A stretch of 64,000 bases of DNA from Henckelia pumila (Eukaryota > Streptophyta > Magnoliopsida > Lamiales > Gesneriaceae), in contig NC_133123.1 in NCBI RefSeq assembly GCF_033568475.1, forward strand, positions 139,950,062-140,014,061, read 5' to 3'. The notes beneath the pieces were generated by a model. It did not search any database and was not told the DNA's origin. It saw nothing but the letters and a program-made list of their open reading frames with translations. Shown here piece by piece: positions 38,901 through 51,749 of this stretch. Numbering within the stretch: position 1 is the stretch's first letter; the number at the start of each line of letters is the position of its first letter. The position numbers were made by a program, and so were the translations under genes.

Positions 38901-40521
38901 CTTCTGCACCTCTCTGTAACAAACGAGTCATAGATAACACTGAAATCAAAGAAATTCTAGATCGAGAACCCTTACCAAAGAATTTCCACTCGTCTGCCAT
39001 TTCAGGTCTGAACCTGACAACCTTCAGAAAACAATCAACTGTTGCCCTGTACTTGGTCAAAGCATCTATACCGATAATACAATCAAAATCTGACAATCCA
39101 AGTACAATACAGTCGAATTCTAACATATTTCCTTCAAAACACAGTTCACAGTTCCTGACTAATCTGACAGAAACAATTCCTCCACCCAAAGGTGAAGTAA
39201 CAGCTACTACTGTAGGCAACAACTCAGTAGGCAAAGCATGCAATAACACAAATTTCTCAGAGATAAAAGAATGGAAAGCACCTGTATCTATCAAAACATG
39301 AGCAGAATGACCAAAAATCGAACAGTTACCTGCTATAACATCATCAGGTGTTGCTTGAGCCTGATCCTTTGTCAGAGCAAAGACACGTGCTTGCTGTCTC
39401 GGAGGCTGGTTCGCACTAGAATTACCTCCCTGTCTGTTCTGCTGCTGAGGCTGGAAAGAGTGCACTACAGACGACTGCCTCTCAGGCTGAACTGCAGGTC
39501 TAGACGAACTCCCACTCTGAGCTCTATCTCTGTTACGCTGAGGGCATACCTTAGAGAAGTGTCCCGGTTGCTGACAGGTGTTACAATTTCCGAAGACTCC
39601 CACAAACTGATCCGGTGAGTGTCTTCCCCCACACTTGCTGCAGTACAAGGATGATGATCCAGAGCTCTGTCCTGAACCAAACTATCGGGAACCACTGGAA
39701 CTAGACGAACTGTTCCCCTGCCTTTTGAACTGTTTACCCCTTGCCTTGTATTGATCTTTTCTGTTTCCCCCACTGCTACCACCTTCATACCTCTGCTGCT
39801 GGCTCTGATGCTGAGATGGTTGATTCTGATACTGAGACGGTGGGTTCTGATACTGCCTCTGTTGCTGAGGTGCCACCTGATTACCTCTTTGCCTCCACAA
39901 GCCTGCTTCTGCTCCCTTTGCGTGATTCATGGCATTCGCAAAGTTGTTAGGCCTCTTGGTGTTAACCAACGTGAAGACGTCGGGGTTCAACCCATTGATG
40001 AACTGATCTGCCTTAGCTTCTTCATTCCCGGCAATTAGCGGTGCAAAACGCAACAGACTATCAAACTTGGCAACGTACTCTTCGATGTTCAGATTCCCTT
40101 GCCTCAGGTTGGCAAACTCTGCTCCCTTGTCTTTGCGATACGAGATAGGGAAAAACCGCTTATAAAACTTAGATTTAAAAAGAGTCCAAGTAACTTCCGT
40201 ACCTCTACTCTCCATTGCTTTCTTTGTCATGATCTACCAGCTCTTAGCAACCCCACGTAGCTGATGAATGACTAACCTGATTCTGCGGTCATCTGTGTAA
40301 TCAATGGAATCGAATAGCTGATCAATATCATCCAACCAACTCTCGCAGTCAATTGGATTTTCTGAACCCATCAATAACGGCGGATTGAACGACTGAAACC
40401 TCTTCAGCAAGGTTTCCATAGGCGTTGCTGAAGCATCCAACTGATCAACTTCAGTGCTAGCTTGCGCAGTCGCAGGGATAACTAGCGGTGTGTTTCTGTT
40501 CATCACTCGACGAGGACCCAT
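35978..40521 (-). pseudogene. gag-pol region of element B
   Basis: Minus strand, in order: gag (FQSFNPPLLMGSENPIDCE onward to about 39682, Gln-rich tail), CCHC knuckle [14 protein letters not shown], protease ([12 protein letters not shown]), reverse transcriptase, RNase H ([17 protein letters not shown]), integrase with an HHCC-type finger and [17 protein letters not shown], and a C-terminal chromodomain-like end ([16 protein letters not shown]) as expected for a chromovirus. Broken, with a handful of breaks; the longest open stretch runs 38254-35978 (758 codons). Fossil. Confidence 0.9.
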
Positions 40522-40821
40522 TTGATAATCAAAGGTTAGGACACGAGATATCTCAATCGCTACAATCAGTGCCCTTACAACCGCTTGGAATACCGGATAC
40601 CAGTCGATAACAAAAACAGTTATATCTCAAGTAGATCATGCTTTATAAATTAAATCACATAACCATGTAATTCAATAATTCTCAATAATAAAGCATGCTC
40701 GCATGGAATTAAGTACACAGTTAAAATAATTCAAACACATGCGAGGAGCCAATACACGCAGACTCGATCTACCCGCTCACTCTAGTTCGACCAAGAATCT
40801 TAACTCTCTGATACCACTTAA
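40522..40821 (-). other. Leader of element B between LTR and gag
   Basis: Untranslated leader on the minus strand. Contains the primer-binding site at 40805-40816, then AT-rich sequence. Confidence 0.7.
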
Positions 40822-42736
40822 TGTGAGACTTCGGTTCTAAACAAAAATTAAAGGAGTAATTCAATAAGTAAGCAATTAAAAGACAAGAGCAATTTTTTTT
40901 TTTTACAGAGGGGCGCGCGGGCGCGCCACCCGAGGCGCTGGCGCGCATGGCCTGCTGAATTGGATCAAAACAAGCCTCCAAAAGTGCAATAACATAACCA
41001 AAAGAACTCTAACATGATCCAACTAATATATATCCAACAACATAGCATTTAAATACATAAAAGTGAAGAACACGCATCGATGCTAGCTATTACAAGCCGA
41101 ATACAGAATACAAGAGTTCTAACCACAAGCAAGACCACTTCCAATCCAAGTTCAAGTTCTTAACATGCTTCAAAACATAAACTAGATTGTCATGCTAACA
41201 AGACTTCTAAACCGAGTCTCACTTCTACATCATTCCCTCAAAGCTAACCATGCCTCTTCTGACTTGATCCTGCCCCACCTGTTGCCAAGTACACATACAA
41301 AACAAAGCAACAGCCGGATAACCGGTGAGAATGATAATCCCAGTAAAAGCAACATACAAGTAATACAACAACAAACATGCTTTCAAAACAACAACGAAAT
41401 CAATAACAACGTAATGAAATGCATGTCTTAAAACCGGGATATCAAATCTGATAAACGAGGGATTTCTGCTGTGCTTTTGGGATCTCGAGGATGAGATCAC
41501 GTAACCACTCACCGACTCTCCCAATCGAGGTGGTGCCACGTATCCCACTCCTCTAGACTTTGAGCAACTATAATGAGTATGCTAGCACTAGGCGAAATGA
41601 CTACGACCTAGGCCACTCAATTATAGTTCCCAAACGTCTAAACAAAAAGGGCTATTCTGCGCGCTGAAATCAAAGTTGGCTCAAGATGAATGCATAACAG
41701 AATATAAAACATAGCCATATAATAAAAGCTCAAGCAATTCAACAAGACACAAGTTCCTCATTCTAGAACAAGTGTAGATGCAAGTATGTGCTTTTAAGGA
41801 AAACTCGAGAACCAACTGTCCCGAATATGCTATCCCGCTATCGATGACTGCTTTTACCTTTCAAGGCAGTAGTTCCAACTTCTGGGAAGCTACAACAAAA
41901 GATTGTATCAAAGTCTAACCAATCTAAACAACAACAAGGCTCAAGGTAATTATCTATACCGTTCTTCGTCCAAATCTCTGAAACAAACAAATGCTGTTAA
42001 CCCTGGGCTTGACAAACTCCAAACAAATCTGTTCAGATATAAATCAAAGATCAATAACCATGATCAACTTACAAGCCAATTTCAACAACTAAAAACGGTT
42101 CGAAATCCCAAAACTCAAACCGACGACATAACGGCTAAAAACTGAACAAACCGGAAACGCAGACAGCAGTTCAATACCAATATAATCTCATAACAATGCT
42201 AATACAACAACAACAAGGCAATCCCAACAAATCTCAAAACTCAAACTTTCGAAAATGGCTTCCAAAAATCATAACAAATCCGAACGTCGCTTTATTTCAA
42301 AACTGACAGATAATAATGATCAGAACTCTGTAGAGAACGACATACTCGAATCTAGAACGATTATAAAAACATCCAAAAACTATAATGTATCCGATCGTAG
42401 AAAAACTTACGATATAACGGAGCTCTCGTTGCAGTGATCGCTAATCTGCCTTCAGAAATAATTTCCAACGGCCGGATCGAGCTCGGACTGAAATCAGAAA
42501 GCTTGGAAGCTCAATGAATCGGCTTCAATGGAGGGAGGCAATGCAATGGAGGTGATGGAGAAGATAATGGGTCCAAAAGCCTTATAAATATCTATAAAAA
42601 CCGATAATTGCATTTTAGTTCCTGAAAAATCTAATTTTCGCAAAAAGGACCCTGATCAAAATCAAGTCGGCTCGTGAACTCTGTAATCTCCGATTAACTC
42701 AAATAAACTCATTTAAGATAAAAACGGGGCGTTACA
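40822..42736 (-). repeat. 5' LTR of element B
   Basis: 1915 bp, nearly identical to 33858-35879 apart from scattered substitutions and a shorter GC-rich palindromic array at about 40908-40955. Confidence 0.9.
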
Positions 42737-42741
42737 ATCTC

Positions 42742-43237
42742 GAAGTAAGATTCTGTGATTTCGATTTCATATATGATGTTTGATTACAGAACTATTCCGA
42801 AATCAGTATATTCGATGCCCTAGATATGTTCAAGATCTAAATCAGCATTGATAGATATGCCGATGAATAGAGATTACAGATATGTTCCAGTAAGATTTTG
42901 ACTTTGGTATAAGTTGTGAACTGGAATTCAATAGCGAATTGATGAATTGATGAATTTATGAATTACCGACGTGATGAGATTATGAACTGAATATTGATCT
43001 TGAGGTATATATAAGATAGTTGATGATATGAAAATCAGTTACAGGTGAGTCTTTCCTTTGATTATGCTGAATCGAATACATCAATTGGACATATAATTCT
43101 TGAAATGTTTGATTTCGAGTGGCTCTCCTTGTTTTGTTCATAGAACCTGAGTGATTCACTAATTCTGAGTTATGTGATGCAAGTGAGTTGTTTTCACTTT
43201 GCAGAGTTTGTTATCCAGAACATTTGATTTTGGATGA
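42742..43237 (+). pseudogene. Internal remnant of element A between B and C
   Basis: About 500 bp without a frame. It lies between the target duplications of B (ATCTC) and C (GATGA), so it is original element A internal DNA. Confidence 0.6.
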
Positions 43238-44447
43238 TGTGGGGACCCGGGTTGCTACTTTTATCTTAGGGCAATTTATTATACATAACAATGAATCAAG
43301 TACACAAAGGATATAAAGATCCAAGAGCTAATTTTTTTTTTTTTAAATTACAGTGTCTCGCTCGATCGGCGAAAGTTGCCCGATCGAGCGAGCTCAAACT
43401 AGAAGCTCTCGGATCCAGGGAATTCTTGGCCTCGCTCGATCGGTGAACTTCTACCGATCGAGCGGCCAAGAAAACTCAAACCCCCTGTTTTGCAAAATAA
43501 GGCCCTCGCTCGATCGGTGAACTTCTACCGATCGAGCGAGTTACATTTCCAGAAAAATGCAGGAAAGATTTTTGCTGTACAAACTTGAAACAAAATCTGC
43601 TCAGCTTCTCAACTTCATTTCAAATACAATGCTAGCAAACCTTGCTTCAACTCCTTCTCGGTTCGAATCGGGATTCTCGAGTCGTCAATCTTCGAATAAA
43701 AGCTGAGAAATAACATATCAAATAACTAACAAGATCAGATGAAACTCAAACCATGCTCCTTTTAATCAATAATATCAAAGTCTTGACATTTTGCGAATCG
43801 ACGGCGTAACGGCTATAAACCGGCAATCCAAACAATCCAAAACAATCCAACAATCAAGATCACTTATAATCTCATATCAATATCATCAAAAGCATCATAA
43901 TAAGATAGGGTAGGGTTCGAATTTTGCTTGCTAAAATCATATAAAATCCGAACGATAGTCTTTTTCCGAACCGTCTGCGAATACACAATCGGTACAGCTC
44001 ATAAATGCTTATATCTTAAAATCATAAATTTCCATCTTCAACATACAAATAAAGTCTGAGAAAGATGAATGAAACTTGTACCAAAACGAAGGTCTCGGAG
44101 CGGTGATCGCAGATATATATTTATCTGGAATTTCTGATGATCGAAACACGCAAAATCGAAGCTTTAAAAGACTGAAAATCTGAAAATGACGTTTTGAAAC
44201 CCTTCAGCCGTGCCTCTGCCCTTTTCTTTACATTTCATCTGATTTTACACGTGAAGAGGAGATAAATATAAGCATATTTGCAGTTTAATCCCTGAAATTT
44301 TGGCTATTTGCAATTCAGTCCCCGAAAAAGCGATTTAATTCAATTTCAATCTTTTTTAATTTAAGAATATTAAAATTTAATTCTAAACTCTAAATATTCC
44401 CAAATTAAATAGTCTCGGATTAAAATTAAATAATCTCGGGCCTTACA
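43238..44447 (-). repeat. 3' LTR of element C
   Basis: 1210 bp, next to a polypurine tract (GTGGGGGAGC on the minus strand). Three hairpins with arms TCGCTCGATCGG / CCGATCGAGCG lie at 43357-43540, next to a T-tract and CCAAGAGCT at 43321-43329. Confidence 0.85.
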
Positions 44448-44654
44448 TTGCTCCCCCACTAAGACATGAGTTCGTCCTCGAAATCATAAGCAAGCTGTAT
44501 GGACAATCTGTATACACATAAGAGAATGAAATAACATAAAGCAGAATAAGAACTCACATCAATGAAACAACTCTGGAAATCTCTGTCTTATGTCTGACTC
44601 AGTCTCCCAAGTCGCTTCTTTTGTGCCATGTCGACTCCACTGAACTTTGACTAG

Positions 44655-47600
44655 CTAAATTGTCTTATTTTTGAGCTGTTTATCTTTGCGATCAAGAATC
44701 TGAATAGGCTGCTCAAAATAACTGAGAGTCTCGTCAAGTTCAGCTTCATCAGGCTGAAGAATATGGGAAGGATCAGGCTGATACTTCCGCCGCAGCGTAG
44801 AGACATGGAATACGTCATGAATACCAGACAAAGATGGAGGAAGAGCGAGTCGATAAGCAAGATCGCCTATCTTCTCGATAATCTCATACGGACCAATAAA
44901 ACGTGGAGATAATTTTCCTCTCTTTCCAAATCTGACTGTACCTCTAAACGAAGAAATCTTCAAGAAAACTCTGTCTCCCTGATCAAAAGATAGAGGTCGT
45001 CGTCTGATATTTGCATATTTTGCTTGTCTGTCTTGAGCTGTTTTCATTCTTTTCTGTATAAGCTTCACTTTTTCTGTCATTTCTCGGATCATATCTGGCC
45101 CAACATCTGGTACGTCTGAGATATCATCCCAATACAACGGTGATCTGCATTTCTTTCCGTACAGTGCTTCAAAAGGAGCCATCTCAATGCTCGTCTGATA
45201 GCTATTATTATAAGAAACTTCTGCAAGTGGTAATGAATCTTGCCAATTAGTACCAAAGTCTAGTACTACAGCTCTCAACATATCCTCAAGTGTTTGGATA
45301 GTCCGCTCTGACTGTCCATCTGTTTGAGGATGATACGCTGTACTCAGATGCAATTGAGTACCAAGAGCTTGTTGCAAGCTATGCCAAAAGTGTGATGTAA
45401 ATCTAGGGTCTCGATCTGACACAATAGATTTAGGCATACCATGTAATCTTACCACTTCTCTGACGTAGATTTCTGCCATCTGATCATGTCTGTACGTCAT
45501 TCTGTACGGAATGAAACATGCTGATTTCGTCAAACGATCGATAATCACCCAAATGGCATCGCACCATCTGGATGAACGTGGTAGCTGTGTAACGAAATCT
45601 ATGGAAATGTGATCCCATTTCCATTCTGGAACCGATAGACTCTGCAATAGACCACCTATTTTCTTTCTTTCTGCTTTTACCTGTTGGCAATTCAAACATT
45701 TAGACACAAAATCTGTGACATTTGCTTTCATCTGTTTCCACCAATACTGTGTCCTCAGATCATTATACATTTTCCTGCCACCAGGATGAATACTGAATCG
45801 ACTGCTGTGAGCCTCTTTCAATATCTGCTGTTTCAAGTCGGAAACATCTGGAACAACAAGTCTGTTATTCACATATAACACATCATCAGCACTGACCTGA
45901 TATTCAGATTGATGTCCAGATCTGACCATAGCAATAGAATTCTGAATATTCTGATCCTCTTTCTGTGCTTCTTTGATTCTTATCAAAAGTTCTGGCTCAG
46001 CTTTCATAGCATAAACATGGATAGGTTGCATATCTGTTTCAAATACTAGTCCAAAAATACAACAATCTTCCACCAATTGAGATGCACCTATCGTAGACAA
46101 GGATAAGGAACATACCTTTCTACTCAAGGCGTCTGCAGCTGCATTAGATTTTCCTGGATAATATTTGATCTCACAATCGAAATCTTTCAGTAAATCAAGC
46201 CATCTACGCTGTCTCATATTCAATTCTGATTGCGAAAACAGATATTTCAAACTTTTATGATCATAAAAGATGTCAAAATTCTCACCATAAAGATAATGTC
46301 GCCATATTTTTAATGCAAAGACAATAGCGGCAAGCTCCAAATCATGGATAGGATATCGAGTCTCGTGTGGCTTTAACTGTCTCGAAGCATAAGCAATAAC
46401 ATGCCCTCGCTGCATAAGCACACAACCCAGACCCTTGTGAGAAGCATCACAATATACTACAAAATCACCCGTACCTGATGGAATCGTCAAGACAGGTGCA
46501 CTGGTAAGCCTCTTCTTTAACTCCAAGAAACTCATTTCACAAGCTTCAGTCCAGACATATGGCTTATTTTTCTGAGTCAATTGTGTAATAGGCTTCGCAA
46601 TGCTGGAGAAATCTCTGATAAAACGTCTATAATAACCTGCCAAGCCCATAAAACTTCGTATTTCTGGCACTGATATAGGTCTAGGCCAATTTAGTACAGC
46701 CTCGACCTTGCTTGGATCCACTGAAATCCCATCACCTGAAATAATATGTCCAAGAAACACAACTTTCTGCAACCAAAATTCACATTTCGATAACTTGGCA
46801 TATAATTTCTCATTTCTCAAAGTCTGTAAAATGATTCTGAGATGTTCAGCATGATCATCCACATTCTTGGAATATATCAAGATATCATCTATAAAAATAA
46901 TGACAAAGTCATCCAAGTATTTCTGAAATACCTGATTCATCAATCCCATAAATACTGCAGGAGCATTGGTTAAACCAAAAGGCATGACGATAAATTCATA
47001 ATGTCCATACCTTGTTTTAATGCAGTTTTTGAAATATCTTCATCTCGTACTCTCAGCTGATGATATCCAGATCGCAAATCAATCTTAGAATAGATGCTCA
47101 AACCCTGTAGTTGATCAAACAAATCATCCATTCTAGGCAGTGGATATTTATTCTTGATTGTTACCTTGTTCAATTGACGATAATCGATGCATAATCGCAT
47201 TGAACCATCTTTATTTCGTACAAATAGTACCGGAGCGCCCCAAGGTGAAACGCTCGGCCTAATGTACCCTTTGACCAATAAATCTTCCAGCTGATCCTTC
47301 AACTCCTTCAATTCAATAGGTTCCATTCTGTAAGGAGCTTTGGATATTGATTGCGTACCTGGCATTAAATCAATGCTGAAATCTATCTCTCGGACTGGAG
47401 GTAAACCAGGAATTTCATCAGGAAATACATCAGCAAATTCATGTACAACTGGAATATCTATTACTGCTGGACTGGATTTCAATACATCGACTGCATAAAT
47501 CAGAAATCCTTCTACACCTCACTGCAATAACCGGGTCATAGATAACACAGATATCAAAGGAATCTTGGCTCGAGAACCCTTACCGTAGAATTTTCATTCA

Positions 47601-48277
47601 AATGTCATTTTTGGTTTAAATCGAACCACTTTCTGGAAACAATCTACAGTTGCCCTGTACTTGGTTAACATGTCTATACCAACAATACAATCGAAATCTG
47701 ATAATCCAAGTACTATACAATCTAGATCAATCACATTTTTATCATATTGCAAAGTACAATTTCGAATCATTCGAACAGAGATAATACCTTCACCCAAAGG
47801 TGAAGAAATAAAAACAGCAGTAGGCAATGGCTCAGACGATAAAGAATGCATCATAACAAATTTTTCAGAGATGAATGTATGTGATGCACCTGTATCTATA
47901 AAAACATAGGCAGGATAACCATAAATAGAGCAGTTACCTGCTATGACATCGTCAGGTGCTGCTTGAGCCTGCTCCTCAGTAAGTGCAAATACTCGAGCCT
48001 GTTGTCTAGGAGGTTGAGTCATAGTCTGGCTTCCTCCTACTTTGGTCTGTTGCTGAGGTTGCTGAGGCTGGAATGAATGCACTGATTGCCTTTCTGCCTG
48101 AGGTGCTAGCCGAGAAGAACTTTCACCGATAGCTCGTTGGGGACATACTTTGGCATAATGACCTGGTTGGCGACAAATATTGCAATTACCTGACACACCT
48201 TTGCACAGATCGATAGCATGTCGTCCACCACACTTACCATAAAACATTCTTGTATCCTTTCTAACATGTTTATCCAC
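44655..48277 (-). pseudogene. gag-pol region of element C
   Basis: Minus strand, in order: gag CCHC knuckle CNICRQPGHYAKVC, protease (FIDTGASHTFIS), reverse transcriptase ([25 protein letters not shown]), RNase H ([17 protein letters not shown]) and integrase ([17 protein letters not shown]). A segment equal to residues just before the chromodomain of element B is also present. The longest open stretch is 46985-44655 (776 codons). Closely related to element B in protein. Broken, with several breaks. Fossil. Confidence 0.88.
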
Positions 48278-48284
48278 TCAAAGT

Positions 48285-49881
48285 ACATGTTTTGCTGCTA
48301 AAACCTGTGTCCTCACATGCTAAGACTCTATCTCGAGCTATCCCTGTCTTTTCTAACCAGCTCCTGCCCCACCTATTGCCATGCACACATACAAAACAAA
48401 GCAATAGCCGGATACCTCCGGTGAGAATAAAATCCCAATATAAATAACAAAACATGCAATAAAAATAGCATCTCATCTAATGCTATAAAATAAATGCAAT
48501 GCATGTTTGAAGAATAGGCTATCAAAGCTGATATCAATAAAGCTTGGTTCTTTGGGATCCCGAGGAATAAAATAACTATCAAACCGCCGACACTCCCAAT
48601 CGAGGCGGCATCAAGTATTTTAATCCTCTGACTTTGGTGCAATTATAGAGAGTCTTCTGGCTCTGAAAGCGAAGGCTGCAATCCATGCCACTCAACTATA
48701 ATTCTCCAAGCGTCATTTCGCACTCTAGGCTAATCTGCCCTTTATGCTTTACAGGCTGGAGTTCAAGATGAATGCAACATAAGCTGTATGCATTAAAGAC
48801 TGTAAAACATCTTGAACATGTAATCACATAATCAAACAAAGCATCAAAACTCATATAAATCACATAGAAGCACATAACAAAACAATAGCAAAAACGTATG
48901 TGATTTACTCGAGAATAATAGCTATCTCGAGGGTTCTATCCCTGCTGGATAGCTGTCATTTATACCTTTCGATAGAACGTCTGAAAGTACTTCAAATCTG
49001 TAAATACAATCAACAACAACATGTCAAAATCTGCTCAGCTTCTCAACTTCATTTCAAATACAATGCTAGCAAACCTTGCTTCAACTCCTTCTCAGTTCGA
49101 ATCGGGATTCTCGAGTCGTCAATCGTCGAATGAAAGCTGAGAAATAACATATCAAATAACTAACAAGATCAGATGCAACTCAAACCATGCTCCTTTTAAT
49201 CAATAATATCAAAGTCTTGACATTTTGCGAATCGACGGCGTAACGGCTACAAACCGGCAATCCAAACAATCCAAAACAATCCAACAATCAAGATCACTTA
49301 TAATCTCATATAAATATCATCAAAAGCATCATAATCAGATAGGGTAGGGTTCGAATTTTTCTTTCTAAAATCATATAAAATTCGAACGATAGTTTTTTTC
49401 CGAACCGTCTGCGAATACACAATCGGTACAGCTCATAAATGCTTATATCTTAAAATCATAAATTTTCATATTCAACATACAAATAAAGTCTGAGAAAGAT
49501 GAATGAAACTTGTACCAAAACGAAGGTCTCGGAGCGGTGATCGCAGATATATATTTATCTGGAATTTCTGATGACCGAAACACGCAAAATCGAAGCTTTA
49601 AAAGACTGAAAATCTGAAAATGGCGTTTTGAAACCCTTCAGCCGTGCCTCTGCCCTTTTCTTTTCATTTCATCTTATTTTACACGTGAAGAGGAGATAAA
49701 TATAAGCATATTTGCAGTTTAGTCCCTGAACTTTTGGATATTTGCAATTCAGTCCCCGGAAAAGCGATTTAATTCAATTTCAATCCTTTTTAATTTAAGA
49801 ATATTAGAATTTAATTCTAAACTCTAAATATTCCCAAATTAAATAATCTCGAATTAAAATTAAATAATCCCGGGCCTTACA
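48285..49881 (-). repeat. 5' LTR region of element C
   Basis: From about 49024 to 49881 it aligns well with 43590-44447. Further left, 48360-48430 matches the reverse complement of element A LTR sequence (GCTCCTGCCCCACCTATTG, CACACATACAAAACAAA), so LTR sequence extends to about 48285. The left edge is approximate. Confidence 0.7.
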
Positions 49882-49886
49882 GATGA

Positions 49887-51749
49887 CCTTGATTGAGGGA
49901 TTTTCTCAATCTTGATTTATTTCTTTTGATTTTGAGAATTATTGATCCTTTGATGATATTTCAGCGTATTTTAAGATTTTTGGCTCGTAACTGATAGAAG
50001 ACTTTGGAATATGATCCATGATTCTTGGGTTAGATGATATGAATTGTTGGTATTTGGAGATAGAAATGAGGAATGAAATAGGCATCTGATGAATTGATTC
50101 CAGATTTCTGTGTATTTTGGTTTGAATATTCAGACGAATATATCATCAATCAGAATGATTTTCGATTGGAAGTAAGCCAGAACTGTTCAGAAGATGAAAG
50201 ACACACAGAAAGTAAACTGAAGCGATGAGAATTCAGTACAGAATGCCAGATTGAGATATGAATTGAAGCCTCAGATCAGAATGAATGAATTCTATTATGA
50301 TAGATTATCTGATTGTTCTTGATAGTTCCGAAAAGAAATATCAGATTTTGAAGAAAAGGCACAACAATTACTTTAAGATTCATCCAATAATTATTTTATC
50401 ATAAGATAAAGCAAATGGAGGTAACAGAATTAGTACGTTTTTGAAGTTAAACGTACAGAGAGTTTCTGATGAAGTTGAACATATTATGATAGATTATCTG
50501 ATTGTCTTATTCTATGATTCATGAATAGTCCGAATAGACTATGCAGAATACACTGTATGAGATGTGAATAACAGCTATCTATTCAGATCTGTAAAGAAGA
50601 TAGAGATATGATGAAATTACAGGAATGATTAAAATCTATTGTCAGGATTAAGACTTTAGATTTATTCGATAGAATGTGGCATCGATTTATTGACTAATGT
50701 TCTGAGAGTTGGTTATATGTGATTGCATTATACCATTCTTCGATTGATGGATTATCTGAGTTGATTTTCCAGATGTTGAGAATATTCTCATAACTTTAAT
50801 ACCTGATTCGGTATTACTTGACTTGATGAGTTGCCACTTGATGATTATAATTCTTGTCACAGTTATTGATTTAATTTTGAGATAATGCTATGATGATATG
50901 ATGAAAAGAAATCTGATTTCTTTGTGTTGAAATGATACTACCGAGGTATATGACATCAGATCAGACATGATTTGTGGATATCAGATCAGATTTGATTTGA
51001 GACACACAAAGATTTTGAAGATGAATCTGTACGAAATGAAAACAGAGAAGAAAAAACAGAATTAGTAATTGAATGATAGATATAACTTTTGAAGCTGAAA
51101 CTGATTCGTTAAGAGAAAGAGTTATTTTTGAAACATCATTCAATTCAGAATTGAGACAGAGCAAAGTTGTTTTACAGATTCAGAATATGAATGAGAATAC
51201 TGATTTTGAAGCGATGAACAGAATAACAGTGTAGATTTGATATATGTTCTATGCAGAGCATGGAATAATATGGAGAAAGAAACAAGTTGTCACTGGAACT
51301 GAATTTCACTGACTGAGATGTCAGATGAAATTGATGATTTGATTGAACGATTTAATCTTTTCAGCTTGATATGATGGATCTGATTTGTTCCACGTATCTA
51401 TGTGAACGAAGTATCAGTAGATTCTTCCTATGTACTTTAATTAGATGAAATAGATATCGAAAAGATTCTGAGTTAAGTCGATTAGTCGACAAATCTTTAA
51501 TTGAAGAAAGAAACAGCTCAGAACGAATTATTTTCAATGACTTAAAGTACAACTGAATAGATACCGAATACACGAGAATAGAAGCAGATTCGAAGAAAGA
51601 ATCTGTTGAGAGATGAAGAGATGCGATATGAAGATCAGAGTTGAATGATTTAAGTGAGAATTACTTCAGATAATCATTCAGTTTATCAGATTGAATAGTT
51701 TGATTGAATACGATTTCGAGGGCGAAATCATTCCTTAGAGGGAAGGAAT
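49887..51749 (+). pseudogene. Decayed pol-side internal region of element A
   Basis: AT-rich, no frame longer than about 70 codons on either strand. It ends GAGGGCGAAATCATTCCTTAG...GGAAGGAA just before the 3' LTR. The word for 'gag-pol end plus polypurine tract' in B and C (minus strand, ...GAGGACGAAAT...) is recognisable here, so the region is the homologous one, but coding content is gone. Confidence 0.6.

Larger units (their letters stand above)
33858..42736 (-). mobile_element. Gypsy element B (Tekay/Del-type chromovirus), minus strand
   Basis: On the minus strand the LTR reads TGTAACGCCCCG...GGTCTCACA. Target duplication ATCTC is at 33853-33857 and 42737-42741. LTRs are 33858-35879 (2022 bp) and 40822-42736 (1915 bp). 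The primer-binding site TGGTATCAGAGA is at 40805-40816 (minus). The polypurine tract, GGGGGAGAAT on the minus strand, adjoins the left LTR. Internal order: gag, protease, reverse transcriptase, RNase H, integrase, chromodomain. It is complete in parts but carries a handful of breaks. LTR divergence is about 2% outside the palindromic array, so roughly 1 million years. Confidence 0.92.
43238..49881 (-). mobile_element. Gypsy element C (same broad family as A), minus strand
   Basis: On the minus strand it starts TGTAAGGCCCGGG and ends GGGTCCCCACA, the same terminal words as element A. Target duplication GATGA is at 43233-43237 and 49882-49886. LTR-type sequence is at 43238-44447 and about 48285-49881. 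Between them lies a gag-pol region on the minus strand. It is broken, with several breaks, and neither LTR is a full match to the other. Shared LTR parts differ by about 2.5%. Confidence 0.87.
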
